A stretch of 57,672 nucleotides of DNA from Pelagimonas phthalicica (GTDB lineage: Bacteria > Pseudomonadota > Alphaproteobacteria > Rhodobacterales > Rhodobacteraceae), in contig NZ_SOAP01000007.1 of the NCBI RefSeq assembly GCF_004364805.1, forward strand, positions 1 to 57,672, written 5' to 3'. The notes beneath the pieces are model-generated. The model had not been told where the DNA came from. It saw only the letters and a program-made list of their open reading frames with translations, and ran no database searches. The position numbers and the translations under genes are program-made. Positions 42,943 through 51,800 of the stretch are shown one piece after another. Numbering within the stretch: the first letter of the stretch is position 1; each line of letters begins with the position of its first letter.

Positions 42943-43401
42943 ATGAATGTACCAGAAACAGAATTTAAACCACGATTTGCCTTCGAACGCAGGATTTTCT
43001 TTGGCGACTGTGACCAGCTGGGAATCGCCTTTACTGGCCGGATTACGAATTTCGCGCTGGAAGCGATCGAGACTTTCTGGGACGATTTGCTTTCAGGCCG
43101 GGGCTGGCTTTTTCTACTCACGGAAAGAAACACGGCCATGCCTTTTGTCTCTATGGACCTACAATTCCATGCGCCGGTGAAAGCAGGCGCGAACCTAGCA
43201 TGCGAGGTCTATGTGGTCCATGTCGGGGAAAGTTCAGTTGGTCTAAAAGTTGTCGGCCGTCAGCATGACTTGATTTGCTTCGAATGCGAAACGAAGTCAG
43301 TTTTCCGAGATGCTTCAACATTTGGTAAAGTCAAAATTGAAAGCTCAATTCGGCAGATTTTGCTCGCGGAAGTGGGTTCGGAAAATCAAACAGTGAGCTA
43401 G
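42943..43401 (+). CDS. 4HBT-like hot-dog thioesterase
   Basis: The 152-residue protein has the 4-hydroxybenzoyl-CoA thioesterase signature FGDCDQLGIAFTGRITNF, in which the Asp of GDCDQ is the usual catalytic residue, then MDLQFHAPVKAGANL. Such enzymes free CoA from dead-end or excess acyl-CoA. It is the last gene of the catabolic island, 73 bases after the AraC gene. A housekeeping role of relieving CoA trapping by adipyl-CoA is plausible; the substrate is unknown. Confidence 0.82.
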   Translation: MNVPETEFKPRFAFERRIFFGDCDQLGIAFTGRITNFALEAIETFWDDLLSGRGWLFLLTERNTAMPFVSMDLQFHAPVKAGANLACEVYVVHVGESSVGLKVVGRQHDLICFECETKSVFRDASTFGKVKIESSIRQILLAEVGSENQTVS

Positions 43402-43480
43402 GCCTGTAGGCTTTGGAGACAGCAAAGCCTGTGCAAAACGATCTCATGTAAGGGAACACAAGAAAAAGCCAGAGAAAGGG

Positions 43481-43499
43481 AAGCCCGGGTGCCGGGCTT
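43481..43499 (+). promoter_or_regulatory. Leader hairpin 1 of the ParB-like gene
   Basis: Perfect arms AAGCCCGG and CCGGGCTT with a GTG loop lie 52 bases before the ATG. No T tract follows, so this is unlikely to be a terminator for the catabolic genes. Confidence 0.5.
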
Positions 43500-43523
43500 G
43501 AAAGGATAGAGAGAGGCTCTTCC

Positions 43524-43545
43524 GGGTCCGGCGTGACAAGGACCC
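43524..43545 (+). promoter_or_regulatory. Leader hairpin 2 of the ParB-like gene, covering the ribosome site
   Basis: GGGTCC (43524-43529) can pair with GGACCC (43540-43545), which includes the AAGGA ribosome site 5 to 9 bases before ATG 43551. Folding would hide the site, so translation may be controlled here. Confidence 0.45.
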
Positions 43546-43550
43546 TGACC

Positions 43551-45722
43551 ATGGCCAAGACCACAACCCGCCCGAAACCCGCCACTGCGAAGAAAACCGA
43601 AGCCACTGAGTTGTCCGTGCCTGGCGGCGGGACCGACATCCGGATGATCCCGCTCGACCAGTTGGAGCCGAGCCCGCTCAACGTTCGAAAAGTTGCGGCC
43701 AGCGCCAGCGACGATGCTGAGCTCCTCGTCAGTATCCGCGAGACCGGAATTAAACAGAATCTGGTGGTTCATGCGCTGTCAGAGACACGTTTTGCAGTCG
43801 ATGCCGGCGGTCGTCGCCTCAAGGCGCTGAAGCAGCTCGCTGAGGACAGCGTCATCCCCGCCGATCACCCCGTGCCCTGCCTCGTCGATGATAAGCGCAA
43901 CGCCATCCTTACTTCTGCAACTGAAAACCTCCAGCGCGCGGCGATGCACCCCGCCGACCAGTTCGAGGCTTTTGAGGCGATGATCGCCGAGGGCCGCAGC
44001 GAAGACGAGATCGCGCTCAAATTCGGCGTCTCCGTCGACCTGGTGCGCCGCCGCCTCAAACTCGCCCGTGTCGCGCCCGAGATCATCGAGCAGTTCCGCG
44101 CGGGTGATCTGACCCTTGAATGCGTGATGGCTTTCACACTGACCGACGACCATGATCGCCAGCTGGCGGTCTGGAACGCAGTGAAGGGCGGCTATCACAT
44201 CCATCCGCAAAGCATCAAACGCCATCTTACCGAGACCGCCCATTCGGCGAACTCGGCCATCGGGCGCTTTGTCGGCATTGAGGCCTATGAGGCGGCGGGT
44301 GGTGTTCTGCTGCGCGATCTCTTCGACGACCGCGCCAGCGCCCATATGGAGAACCCCGAACTCCTAGAGCGTCTCGCCATCGAAAAGCTGCAGGCTGCGG
44401 CGAAAACCTTCGAGGGAACGTGGAAATGGGTCGAGGTGCATCTCTCGGTGGATTACGGCGCGTTTCGCAGCTTCGGGCGGGTCTATCCGCAGGACATCGA
44501 CCCCGATCCGGACCTGCTCACCGAAGAAGAACGTCTCATTGCGCGCGAGGAAGAACTGGCGGCGAAGAATGACGGCGAGGACTGGACGGACGCGGAGACG
44601 GAAGAATATTATGCCATCGAGCCGCGCCTGCGCGAGATCGAGGCCCTGCAACGCGAACGGCAGCCTTACGCGGACGAAGATCGTGCCATCGCGGGCGTGG
44701 TTCTGACCATCGGTCATGACGGCGCGCTGCGTGTCGAGAAAGGCCTCGTGCGGCCAGAAGATATCCCCGCTGCGGTCGTCCCGAGCGAAAATAGTGCTGA
44801 CGCGGGTGATGCCCCGTCTCCTGTCCGCCCGAACGTGACGCCGCCAACCTCCTCGACACCGGTGCCCACCTCCGACCCGGCCGCGACCTTGCGCAAGGCG
44901 AACGGGATTTCGGCGAGCCTCGCCGACGATCTGCGCGCGACGCGTCAGCATATCCTTCGGGCGCATCTGGCGGCGGATTTCGAGGTGGCGTTCGATGCGA
45001 TGCTCTACGCGCTCTGCGAGCAGGCTCTGGGGCGGTCCTACAACAACGAGGCGCTCGATATCTCGATCCGGCCCTTCCAGGCGCAGAACCGCGAGGTGCT
45101 GCATTCGGATACTGTTGCCCAGAAGATGCTCGAGGCGCTGGAGCAGGGCCTCGCCACCGACTGGATTACGCTGGAGAAGCCCGAAAACTTCCGGGCGATG
45201 TCGGCGCTGCCCATTGCCGCCAAGCAGGCGCTTTTCGCCTGGGCGACGGGTCTGGCAGTCAAGCCGCAGCTTTCCTCCGACAATCGCCCCTCCCCGATCA
45301 TCGAGGAGATCGGCGCGCGTCTTGACGTCGATGTGGCGGCCTGCTGGCGCCCGACTGCTCAGAATTACTGGGGTCGGGTCAACAAGGGGCATGCGGTCGC
45401 TACCGCGCGCAAGCTCATTGGCGACGATTACGCCGAAGATCGCAATCGCGAGCGTAAGGGCGATATCGCGGCCGCGATGGAGCGGGCCTTCGCGGAAACG
45501 GCCGGCGAGACGGAAGGGTTCGACGCCGCAACGGTTGTCAGGACGACGCGCTGGCTGCCCGACGGGATGGTGTTTGCCGGTGCGGCGGAGGCTGTTGCCG
45601 ACATGGCAGGCGAAGCGCCGGAGACCGAGGAGGGGGATGTGTCCGCCGAAGATTCTCTGAGCGACGCCGAGAGCGATGAACCGTCGTCCTTGCCCGCCTT
45701 CCTCAGCGAGGATGCGGCTTGA
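43551..45722 (+). CDS. Large ParB/Spo0J-like nuclease-domain protein
   Basis: The 723-residue protein has a ParB N-terminal domain (IPLDQLEPSPLNVRK, then VVHALSETRFAVDAGGRRLK) and a ParB helix-turn-helix (EDEIALKFGVSVDLVRRRLK). A long C-terminal region follows, with an acidic stretch and a mixed segment of unknown fold. Unlike partition ParB, no parA is adjacent, and the protein is twice the usual length; such proteins are common in plasmid and ICE backbones. Its role may be in DNA binding or processing rather than partition. ATG 43551 was chosen over GTG 43533 because of AAGGA. It is the first gene of the backbone block. Confidence 0.85.
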   Translation: MAKTTTRPKPATAKKTEATELSVPGGGTDIRMIPLDQLEPSPLNVRKVAASASDDAELLVSIRETGIKQNLVVHALSETRFAVDAGGRRLKALKQLAEDSVIPADHPVPCLVDDKRNAILTSATENLQRAAMHPADQFEAFEAMIAEGRSEDEIALKFGVSVDLVRRRLKLARVAPEIIEQFRAGDLTLECVMAFTLTDDHDRQLAVWNAVKGGYHIHPQSIKRHLTETAHSANSAIGRFVGIEAYEAAGGVLLRDLFDDRASAHMENPELLERLAIEKLQAAAKTFEGTWKWVEVHLSVDYGAFRSFGRVYPQDIDPDPDLLTEEERLIAREEELAAKNDGEDWTDAETEEYYAIEPRLREIEALQRERQPYADEDRAIAGVVLTIGHDGALRVEKGLVRPEDIPAAVVPSENSADAGDAPSPVRPNVTPPTSSTPVPTSDPAATLRKANGISASLADDLRATRQHILRAHLAADFEVAFDAMLYALCEQALGRSYNNEALDISIRPFQAQNREVLHSDTVAQKMLEALEQGLATDWITLEKPENFRAMSALPIAAKQALFAWATGLAVKPQLSSDNRPSPIIEEIGARLDVDVAACWRPTAQNYWGRVNKGHAVATARKLIGDDYAEDRNRERKGDIAAAMERAFAETAGETEGFDAATVVRTTRWLPDGMVFAGAAEAVADMAGEAPETEEGDVSAEDSLSDAESDEPSSLPAFLSEDAA

Positions 45723-45758
45723 CGAGCCGCACGCTGACCTGATCACGACATGAGCCTT

Positions 45759-45788
45759 GGGCCGTCCTCACATCGAGGGCGGCCCTTT
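45759..45788 (+). terminator. Hairpin with short T tract between ParB-like and DUF3768 genes
   Basis: Arms GGGCCGTCCTC and GAGGGCGGCCC (11 bp with one wobble), 5-base loop, then TTT. A near copy of the 3' arm and downstream bases recurs at 46274-46303. Confidence 0.6.
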
Positions 45789-45848
45789 CCGGCTGACGGG
45801 TTACCAACAGCCGATATCGGATCGGCGGGCCCGTCCCGGAGATATCCC

Positions 45849-46229
45849 ATGACCACCACACTTGACCTCGATCCCGTTAAGGAAGCCGCACTCGTCGCTT
45901 CGCAGAATGACGCCTTTCGTCGCTCTATCCTTGGCAATATCCTCGTCACCGATGCCCCGCAGGGCCAGTTCGTGATGACCCGTGGCGTTGCAGCGCTTGG
46001 GCCCGATGCCCAGCTTGCTCTCACCCGCAGCGTGGCTTCATTTGACGCGTTCAACGCTGACAGCGACCCGCAAGGATGGCACGAGATGGGCGTCATCGAC
46101 CTCGACGGCACGAAGGTCTGGTTCAAGATCGACCTGTACGACGTCGACTACACCTATGGCTCGCCTGAGCCCTCCGATCCTGATCAGACGCGCCGGGTCC
46201 TGACCCTGCTTCTGCCGTCGGAATACTGA
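45849..46229 (+). CDS. DUF3768 protein
   Basis: The 126-residue protein matches DUF3768 by its core FVMTRGVAALGPDAQLALTR, then GWHEMGVIDLDGTKVWFKID, and the ending RRVLTLLLPSEY. The family is found on alphaproteobacterial plasmids and has no known function. GGAG precedes ATG 45849. It is flanked by two hairpins of the same design, so it looks like an independent cassette. Soluble, no signal peptide. Confidence 0.8.
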   Translation: MTTTLDLDPVKEAALVASQNDAFRRSILGNILVTDAPQGQFVMTRGVAALGPDAQLALTRSVASFDAFNADSDPQGWHEMGVIDLDGTKVWFKIDLYDVDYTYGSPEPSDPDQTRRVLTLLLPSEY

Positions 46230-46255
46230 CGCCCCTTTTTCACCGACATCGCCAC

Positions 46256-46285
46256 GGATCGCCCTTGCACAAAGGGCGGTCCTTT
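46256..46285 (+). terminator. Hairpin with short T tract downstream of the DUF3768 gene
   Basis: Arms GGATCGCCCTT and AAGGGCGGTCC (11 bp with one wobble), 5-base loop, then TTT. Same architecture as 45759-45788. Confidence 0.6.
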
Positions 46286-46345
46286 CGGGCTGGCGGGTTC
46301 CAAGGGGCGCGATGATCGTGTCCGGCCTGCCGCAGGAGACCAGAG

Positions 46346-46642
46346 ATGGCCAAGACACTCGACTACCAGATCACCCTCTATCCCGCACATCGCGATGGCG
46401 CCTTCGTCGTCACCCAGTTCCAGATGCTGGCGAACTACCCCGAAAAGCGCATCGAGGCCGCGGGCATGGATGATCTGATCGACCAAGTGACGCAGTTCGC
46501 GATGGAGCACGGCGAGAGCTGCAGCGCCTCGGTGCGCTGCCTCGCTCCGCGCAAACCGCCGGGGTTCAAGCGCGCGACCGAGAATTTGTATTTCAACCTG
46601 GTTGACCGGACGGCTGAGAAACGCGGCGACGCTGCGGCCTGA
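46346..46642 (+). CDS. Small backbone protein of unknown function (98 aa)
   Basis: The 98-residue protein begins MAKTLDYQITLYPAHRDGAF. It has a beta-rich start and a charged end (RKPPGFKRATENLYFNLVDR). AGGAGACCAGAG precedes the ATG. I do not recognise a family. Its place among DUF3768 and similar genes indicates a conserved plasmid accessory gene. The preceding hairpin may control it. Confidence 0.65.
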   Translation: MAKTLDYQITLYPAHRDGAFVVTQFQMLANYPEKRIEAAGMDDLIDQVTQFAMEHGESCSASVRCLAPRKPPGFKRATENLYFNLVDRTAEKRGDAAA

Positions 46643-46722
46643 AGCCCCCCAAAGGAAACCTCCGGGGCGCGGCCTGCAAGACGGTCGCCCTCACCCTCCC
46701 TCAATTCCAAAGGACCGAAGAT

Positions 46723-47106
46723 ATGACACAAGCAAATGATTTCTACGCGCAGATGCTCGAAGCCCAGAGACGGGCAGCCGAACAGCGGGTCGAGACCCGC
46801 GCGGCGCTTCTCACCGAACTGCGCGGCCTCGGCGTGACCGGCCTCGACGTGCAATATGAAGGCTATGGCGATTCCGGCAATGTCGAGGAGGTCGTCGTGA
46901 CGCCTGACACGATTACCCTGACAGAAGAGCTGCGGCGACGGGTCGAAGATTTCGGCTGGGACTTTGCCTATGCGCTGAGCCCTGGCTTCGAAAACAACGA
47001 GGGCGGCTATGGCGAATTGACCTGGGCGCTCGAGACGGACAAGATCGATGTCAGCCACTCGAACCGCTTCATCGAGACCGACACCACAGAACATGAGGGG
47101 CTCTGA
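46723..47106 (+). CDS. Small backbone protein, possibly DUF6878 (127 aa)
   Basis: The 127-residue protein has a helical start (QMLEAQRRAAEQRVETRAAL) and a core VQYEGYGDSGNVEEVVVTPD. It ends in an acidic tail. The GYGDSGN core resembles what I recall of DUF6878, but I am not sure of the number. AAAGGA lies before ATG 46723. It ends 1 base before the next gene, so both are probably translated together. Function unknown. Confidence 0.65.
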   Translation: MTQANDFYAQMLEAQRRAAEQRVETRAALLTELRGLGVTGLDVQYEGYGDSGNVEEVVVTPDTITLTEELRRRVEDFGWDFAYALSPGFENNEGGYGELTWALETDKIDVSHSNRFIETDTTEHEGL

Positions 47107-47107
47107 C

Positions 47108-47584
47108 ATGGCACATCCTCTCCACCACGCCGAAAGCTCGGCCCGTAGATTTGGCGGTGTTCCAGATGATTACCAACATGTGCATGACTGGTTTGACTCA
47201 TCTAAAGAGCACCTAGGTCTCTTTGTTCACAGAGCCCAAAAACATCATACGGTCGGGATTTATGATGCCGAGCGGGTGTTCGGTCGCAGCCTGATCAACA
47301 GCGCGGGCCGGGTCGTTCCGATCCGCTGGATCGGCGAGCAGCATGTGCGCGAAGACTGCCAGGGGCGTATCCCGTCACTGGCTGACTGGCTCGGACGCAT
47401 ACAACCCGAACCGTGGATGGCCAATGGCCGGATCGACAACGACCCGACGCAGATCGGCAGCGATCCGCGTGCGGCCTGGGTCCAGGCGGTTGCGGGTCAC
47501 CAGACCATTCTTGGCTTTGAGGATTGGCTTCTCAAGGTCTCTGTCGAGCACGTCCAGCATCGCCAGAATCGCGCCGCCGCCTGA
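47108..47584 (+). CDS. Small backbone protein, DUF6915-like (158 aa)
   Basis: The 158-residue protein contains HAESSARRFGGVPDDYQHVH and HHTVGIYDAERVFGRSLINS, followed by VRWIG-like text (IRWIGEQHVREDCQGRIPSL). This matches my memory of DUF6915, a family of mobile elements and phages. The many His residues could bind metal. It starts just after the previous stop. The role is unknown. Confidence 0.68.
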   Translation: MAHPLHHAESSARRFGGVPDDYQHVHDWFDSSKEHLGLFVHRAQKHHTVGIYDAERVFGRSLINSAGRVVPIRWIGEQHVREDCQGRIPSLADWLGRIQPEPWMANGRIDNDPTQIGSDPRAAWVQAVAGHQTILGFEDWLLKVSVEHVQHRQNRAAA

Positions 47585-47626
47585 TCCGCCGGGCGGCAAA
47601 CTCACCAACCATCTGATCCCATCCAG

Positions 47627-47665
47627 ATCGACCCGCCTGCGCCACAACCGGCTTGGCGGGTCGAT
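47627..47665 (+). promoter_or_regulatory. Hairpin upstream of the 210-aa gene
   Basis: Perfect 11-bp arms ATCGACCCGCC and GGCGGGTCGAT flank a 17-base loop. The gene start follows 25 bases on. No T run, so attenuation or translation control is more likely than termination. Confidence 0.5.
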
Positions 47666-47689
47666 TGCGTTTCGAGAAAGGACATGGAC

Positions 47690-48319
47690 ATGCAAGATCC
47701 CGTCTACGAGGAGGTCCACCAGGGCCACACGATCAAGATCTACCACGACCCCGACGCTGAGGACCCACGAGAGTGGTGCAACCTCGGTACGCTGATCTGC
47801 TGGCACCGCCGCTATCGGCTGGGTGACAGCCATCAGTACGACAGCCCTGAGGCGTTCCTGCGCGATCTTGCGGGCGTCTCGGATCAGAGCGATCTCTCGA
47901 TGGATCGTCTGCGGGACCGCGCCGAGCGGAAGGCAATCATTCTGCCTGTGTTTCTCTATGACCATTCCGGTCTCGCGATGAACACCGTCGGGTTCCACTG
48001 CCCGTGGGATTCTGGGCAGGTCGGTTACGTCTACGTGACGCTCGAAGCGGTCCGAAAGGAATTCGGTGTAAAACGCGTGACCAAGGCCCTGCGCGAACAG
48101 GCTGTAGACATCTTACGTGGTGAGACCGCCGACTACGATTCTTACCTTGGTGGGCGTGTCTATGGTTACATCGTCGAACAGGGTGGCGAGGAGATCGACG
48201 CTTGCTGGGGGTTTGTTGGCGCCTATGAGACGCATTGTTTGCCGGAGGCGCGGAATGCCGTTCCTCGGTCCGATCCCCATGCGCCACCCGCGACCGGTGC
48301 ATTGACCGCATATCCATAG
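47690..48319 (+). CDS. Backbone protein of unknown function (about 209 aa)
   Basis: The protein starts MQDPVYEEVHQGHTIKIYHD and includes WCNLGTLICWHRRYRLGD and a later segment LYDHSGLAMNTVGFHCPWDS. Proteins with this pattern occur on plasmids and phages, without known function. ATG 47690 has a better-spaced AAAGGA than ATG 47684, two codons earlier. It is soluble. It ends about 170 bases before a strong terminator. Confidence 0.7.
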   Translation: MQDPVYEEVHQGHTIKIYHDPDAEDPREWCNLGTLICWHRRYRLGDSHQYDSPEAFLRDLAGVSDQSDLSMDRLRDRAERKAIILPVFLYDHSGLAMNTVGFHCPWDSGQVGYVYVTLEAVRKEFGVKRVTKALREQAVDILRGETADYDSYLGGRVYGYIVEQGGEEIDACWGFVGAYETHCLPEARNAVPRSDPHAPPATGALTAYP

Positions 48320-48486
48320 AATAACTCGCCGCCACACACCGGAACTATGGGCAGCACCCGATCGCGGACATGCATTGCTGCATTGCAGAAAAGTCATAGC
48401 CCGCCCATTGTGCGACTGCAGCATTGCTCCTATGTTCGCTCTTGTGATCGGTTCTCTCCTCCTCCCTGAGCCGATCCGGAATAATC

Positions 48487-48525
48487 GGCGGCATCCACCT
48501 CCTCCCGGATGTCGCCTTTTTATTT
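48487..48525 (+). terminator. Strong Rho-independent terminator ending the small-gene block
   Basis: Arms GGCGGCATCC and GGATGTCGCC (10 bp with one wobble) with a 10-base loop are followed by TTTTTATTT. It is the clearest terminator in the window. Confidence 0.85.
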
Positions 48526-48834
48526 GCAGATCCCCATTCTGAGCTCTTGCGATTTCTCCTCGTTGACCATTCGGTCCCCGAGCTTGCTGTGTGTCGGGTC
48601 CGTTTCGCTGGAGGTGCCCAAAATGCAGGCACGGCCGTGTCCCAGCAGCCTGGCATGGGTTTGCGCGACAACGCCCACAGCGTCATCCCCAGATTTTGTG
48701 GATAAGTTTTCGCTGCCAAGACTTCAGTTTTCGAGGCCATGAAAGAGTGAGAGACAGGGCGGGAGGGGTGACCCCTCCCGGGTGAGAGAGTGCACGCGGG
48801 GCTCGGGGCCAACCCTCAACCCCGGAGATTGCCG
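48526..48834 (+). promoter_or_regulatory. Promoter and leader region of the methyltransferase-helicase gene
   Basis: No gene is seen. A perfect hairpin GGGAGGGG-TGA-CCCCTCCC lies at 48761-48779. A second possible pairing, CGGGG with CCCCG (48797-48825 region), abuts the GGAG ribosome site. This two-hairpin layout mirrors the leader of the ParB-like gene. The promoter itself was not identified. Confidence 0.5.
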
Positions 48835-51800
48835 ATGAACGCTCACCCCCATTCCGTCCAACTTGCAACCGAGCCCGAAGCCCCTGCCCTGCCGGATGCC
48901 CCACGCTTCGCCCAAAACCTGATGCAGGCTGCGAAAATCCTCGTCCCCGTTTTCGAGGCAGGCAGGTCCATCGACGCCGCCGCACTTCGCGCCGCGATGG
49001 AAGATGCTTGCGGTGCCAGTGACACAAGTGGTGCCTGGGTCTGGAAAGACGCCTATGAGGCGGCCGAGGTCGCCCAAATCCTTATACTCTCGCGCTACGG
49101 CGCGCTGATGCAGCGTCAGGCACTGTCGCCGCAGGCCTTCCTCACCATGATCGAACGTTTCACGGCTCTGGCCCCGTCTCACACGCGCCGCTCCGAAGAC
49201 AGTATCCGTCTGCAACAGTTTTCCACGCCTTTGCCCCTCGCGGCCATCGTCGCGCAGGCCGCCGGGTTTCGGGACGACGACCTGATGCTCGAGCCGTCGA
49301 CGGGCACGGGCATGCTGGCCATCTTTGCAAAGATCGCTGGTGCACGGTTGGCGCTGAATGAACTTGCCGACACGCGCCGCGCCCTACTGGGGCAGTTGTT
49401 CCCCGATGCCGCCGTATCTGACCACGATGCTGCCTCGATCGACGATCGTCTTGATCGCTCGATCACGCCCTCGGTCGTGGTGATGAACCCGCCGTTTTCC
49501 GCTGCCAACCATGTCGAGGGCCGGTTTAGGCAAGCGACCAGTCAGCATGTGCTTTCCGCCCTGGCACGCCTCGCGCCTGGTGGGCGGCTTGTCGTCATCA
49601 CCGGCGAAAGCTTCCGTCCCTCTTTGAAATCCTTCCAGTCGACATTTCAGCGGATCGGCCAGAGCGCCGATGTCGTGTTTTCGGCCCCCATCGACGGCAA
49701 GGTCTTCGCACGGCATGGCACCACGATCGACACGCGGTTGACGGTAATCGATAAGCGCGCGGCTGGTGCTGAAGAGACCGCACCGGCTGATATTGACGCC
49801 GCCTATCATCCGATCTGCGCGACCACGAGTGATCTTCTCTCCGTAGTACTCGCCCATTGCCCGGAACGCCGCAGCCCCCCGCCCTGCCCCACCACATCGG
49901 CCCTTTCGGTCCCGTCTCAGCCGACCCGCACCAACCTCCACGCCCTGCGCAACGCAGCACGCAAAGAAACCCGTGCGCTCGCCGAGGAACGCGCGAAGCA
50001 TCCGTTCGACGACATCGAGACGGCCCCGCTCGACTACTTGCCAAAAGCCTGGAGCGAACCCTATGGCACGTTGCAGGACACGGTCTACGAGGTCTATGAC
50101 CTGCAGGCGATCCGGATCGACGGCGCGGCGGAGCATCCGACAGCACTTGTGCAATCCGCCGCCATGGCCTCGGTGCCGCCGCCCGTGCCGAGCTACCGCC
50201 CCGTTCTGCCGAAGACCCTCGTTCGAGACGGTCTCCTCTCTGCGCCGCAGCTCGAAAGCGTGATCTACGCGGGCAATGCACACGAGACGCATCTCAAGGG
50301 CTGGTTCAAGCGCGGCGAGATCGAAGGTCAGCTGATGGCAGCGTCTGAGGATGACGAAGGTGCCTTTCGCCTGCGCAAGGGCTGGTTCCTCGGCGATGGC
50401 ACGGGCTGCGGCAAGGGCCGGCAGGTCGCGGGCATCATCCTCGACAATTGGCTGCAAGGACGACGCCGCGCGGTCTGGGTCTCGAAGAGCGACAAGCTCA
50501 TCGAGGATGCGCGCCGCGACTGGATGGCGCTTGGGGGGCGTGAAAGCGATATCGTGCCGCTCTCGAAATTCCGCCAGGGGAGCGATATCCGTCTCCCAGA
50601 GGGCATCCTCTTCGTCACCTATGCCACCCTGCGTTCTGCTGAACGCGACGGGAAAGCCTCCCGCCTCGATCAGGTGACGTCCTGGCTTGGCGAGGGGTTC
50701 AACGGGGTCATCGCTTTCGACGAAAGCCACGCCATGGCGAATGCCGCCGGCGAAAAGTCCGACCGCGGCGACAAGAAGGCATCCCAACAAGGCCTTGCTG
50801 GCCTCGCGCTGCAAAATGCCGTTCCCGATGCCCGGGTGCTCTACGTCTCAGCGACCGGCGCGACGGTGGTCGGCAATCTCGCCTATGCCTCCCGTCTCGG
50901 GCTCTGGGGCACGGGTGATTTCCCTTTCGTGACGCGGGCCGAGTTCGTTGCCGCGATGGAGGCCGGGGGCATTGCTGCCATGGAGATGATCTCGCGCGAT
51001 CTGAAGGCGCTCGGGCTCTATCTTGCGCGGTCCCTCTCCTATGCCGGGGTCGAATACGAAATGCTGGTGCATGAGCTGACGCCCGCACAGATCGCGATCT
51101 ATGACAGCTATGCCGATGCCTACCAGATCATCCACACCAACTTGGAGGCCGCCCTTCAGGCCTCGGGTATTTCCTCCGAGACCGGTACGCTGAACCCCCA
51201 GGCGAAATCCGCTGCGCGCTCGGCCTTCGAGAGCAACAAGCAGCGTTTCTTCAATCATCTCATCACCGCCATGAAATGCCCTTCGCTCATCCATGCGATC
51301 GAAGCGGACCTGGCCGCGGGGCATTCGGCCGTGATTCAGGTGGTCTCGACCAGCGAGGCGGTGATGGAACGGCGCCTCGAAGAGATCCCGCCCTCGGAGT
51401 GGGACGACCTGCAGGTCGATTTTACGCCGCGCGAGAACATCATGGACTACCTCATGCACAGCTTCCCGACGCAGCTCTTCGAGCCCTACTCCGACGAGAA
51501 CGGCGACCTACGCTCGCGTCCCGCCCTCGATGGTGATGGCAATCCGATTATCTGCCGTGAGGCGGAGCGGCGGCGGGATGAGCTTGTCGAGCATCTCGGT
51601 GCCCTTGCCCCGGTGCAGGGCGCGCTCGATCAGATCCTGTGGCATTTCGGGGGCGATGCGGTGGCCGAGGTCACGGGGCGCAAGCGGCGCATCGCGAGGA
51701 CGCGTGAAGGGCGGCTCAAGGTCGAGAACCGAGCCGCCTCCTCCAACCTCGGCGAAACCCAGGCCTTCATGGATGACGCCAAGCGCATCCTGATCTTTTC

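Noticed and set aside
25000-43480. Direct repeats marking the ends of the catabolic island
   Set aside because: No matching repeats were found by eye near 25.0 and 43.4 kb, so no attachment or target-site duplication is claimed.
49384-50814. 476-codon minus-strand open frame opposite the helicase gene
   Set aside because: Shadow of a high-GC gene with firm domain motifs on the plus strand.
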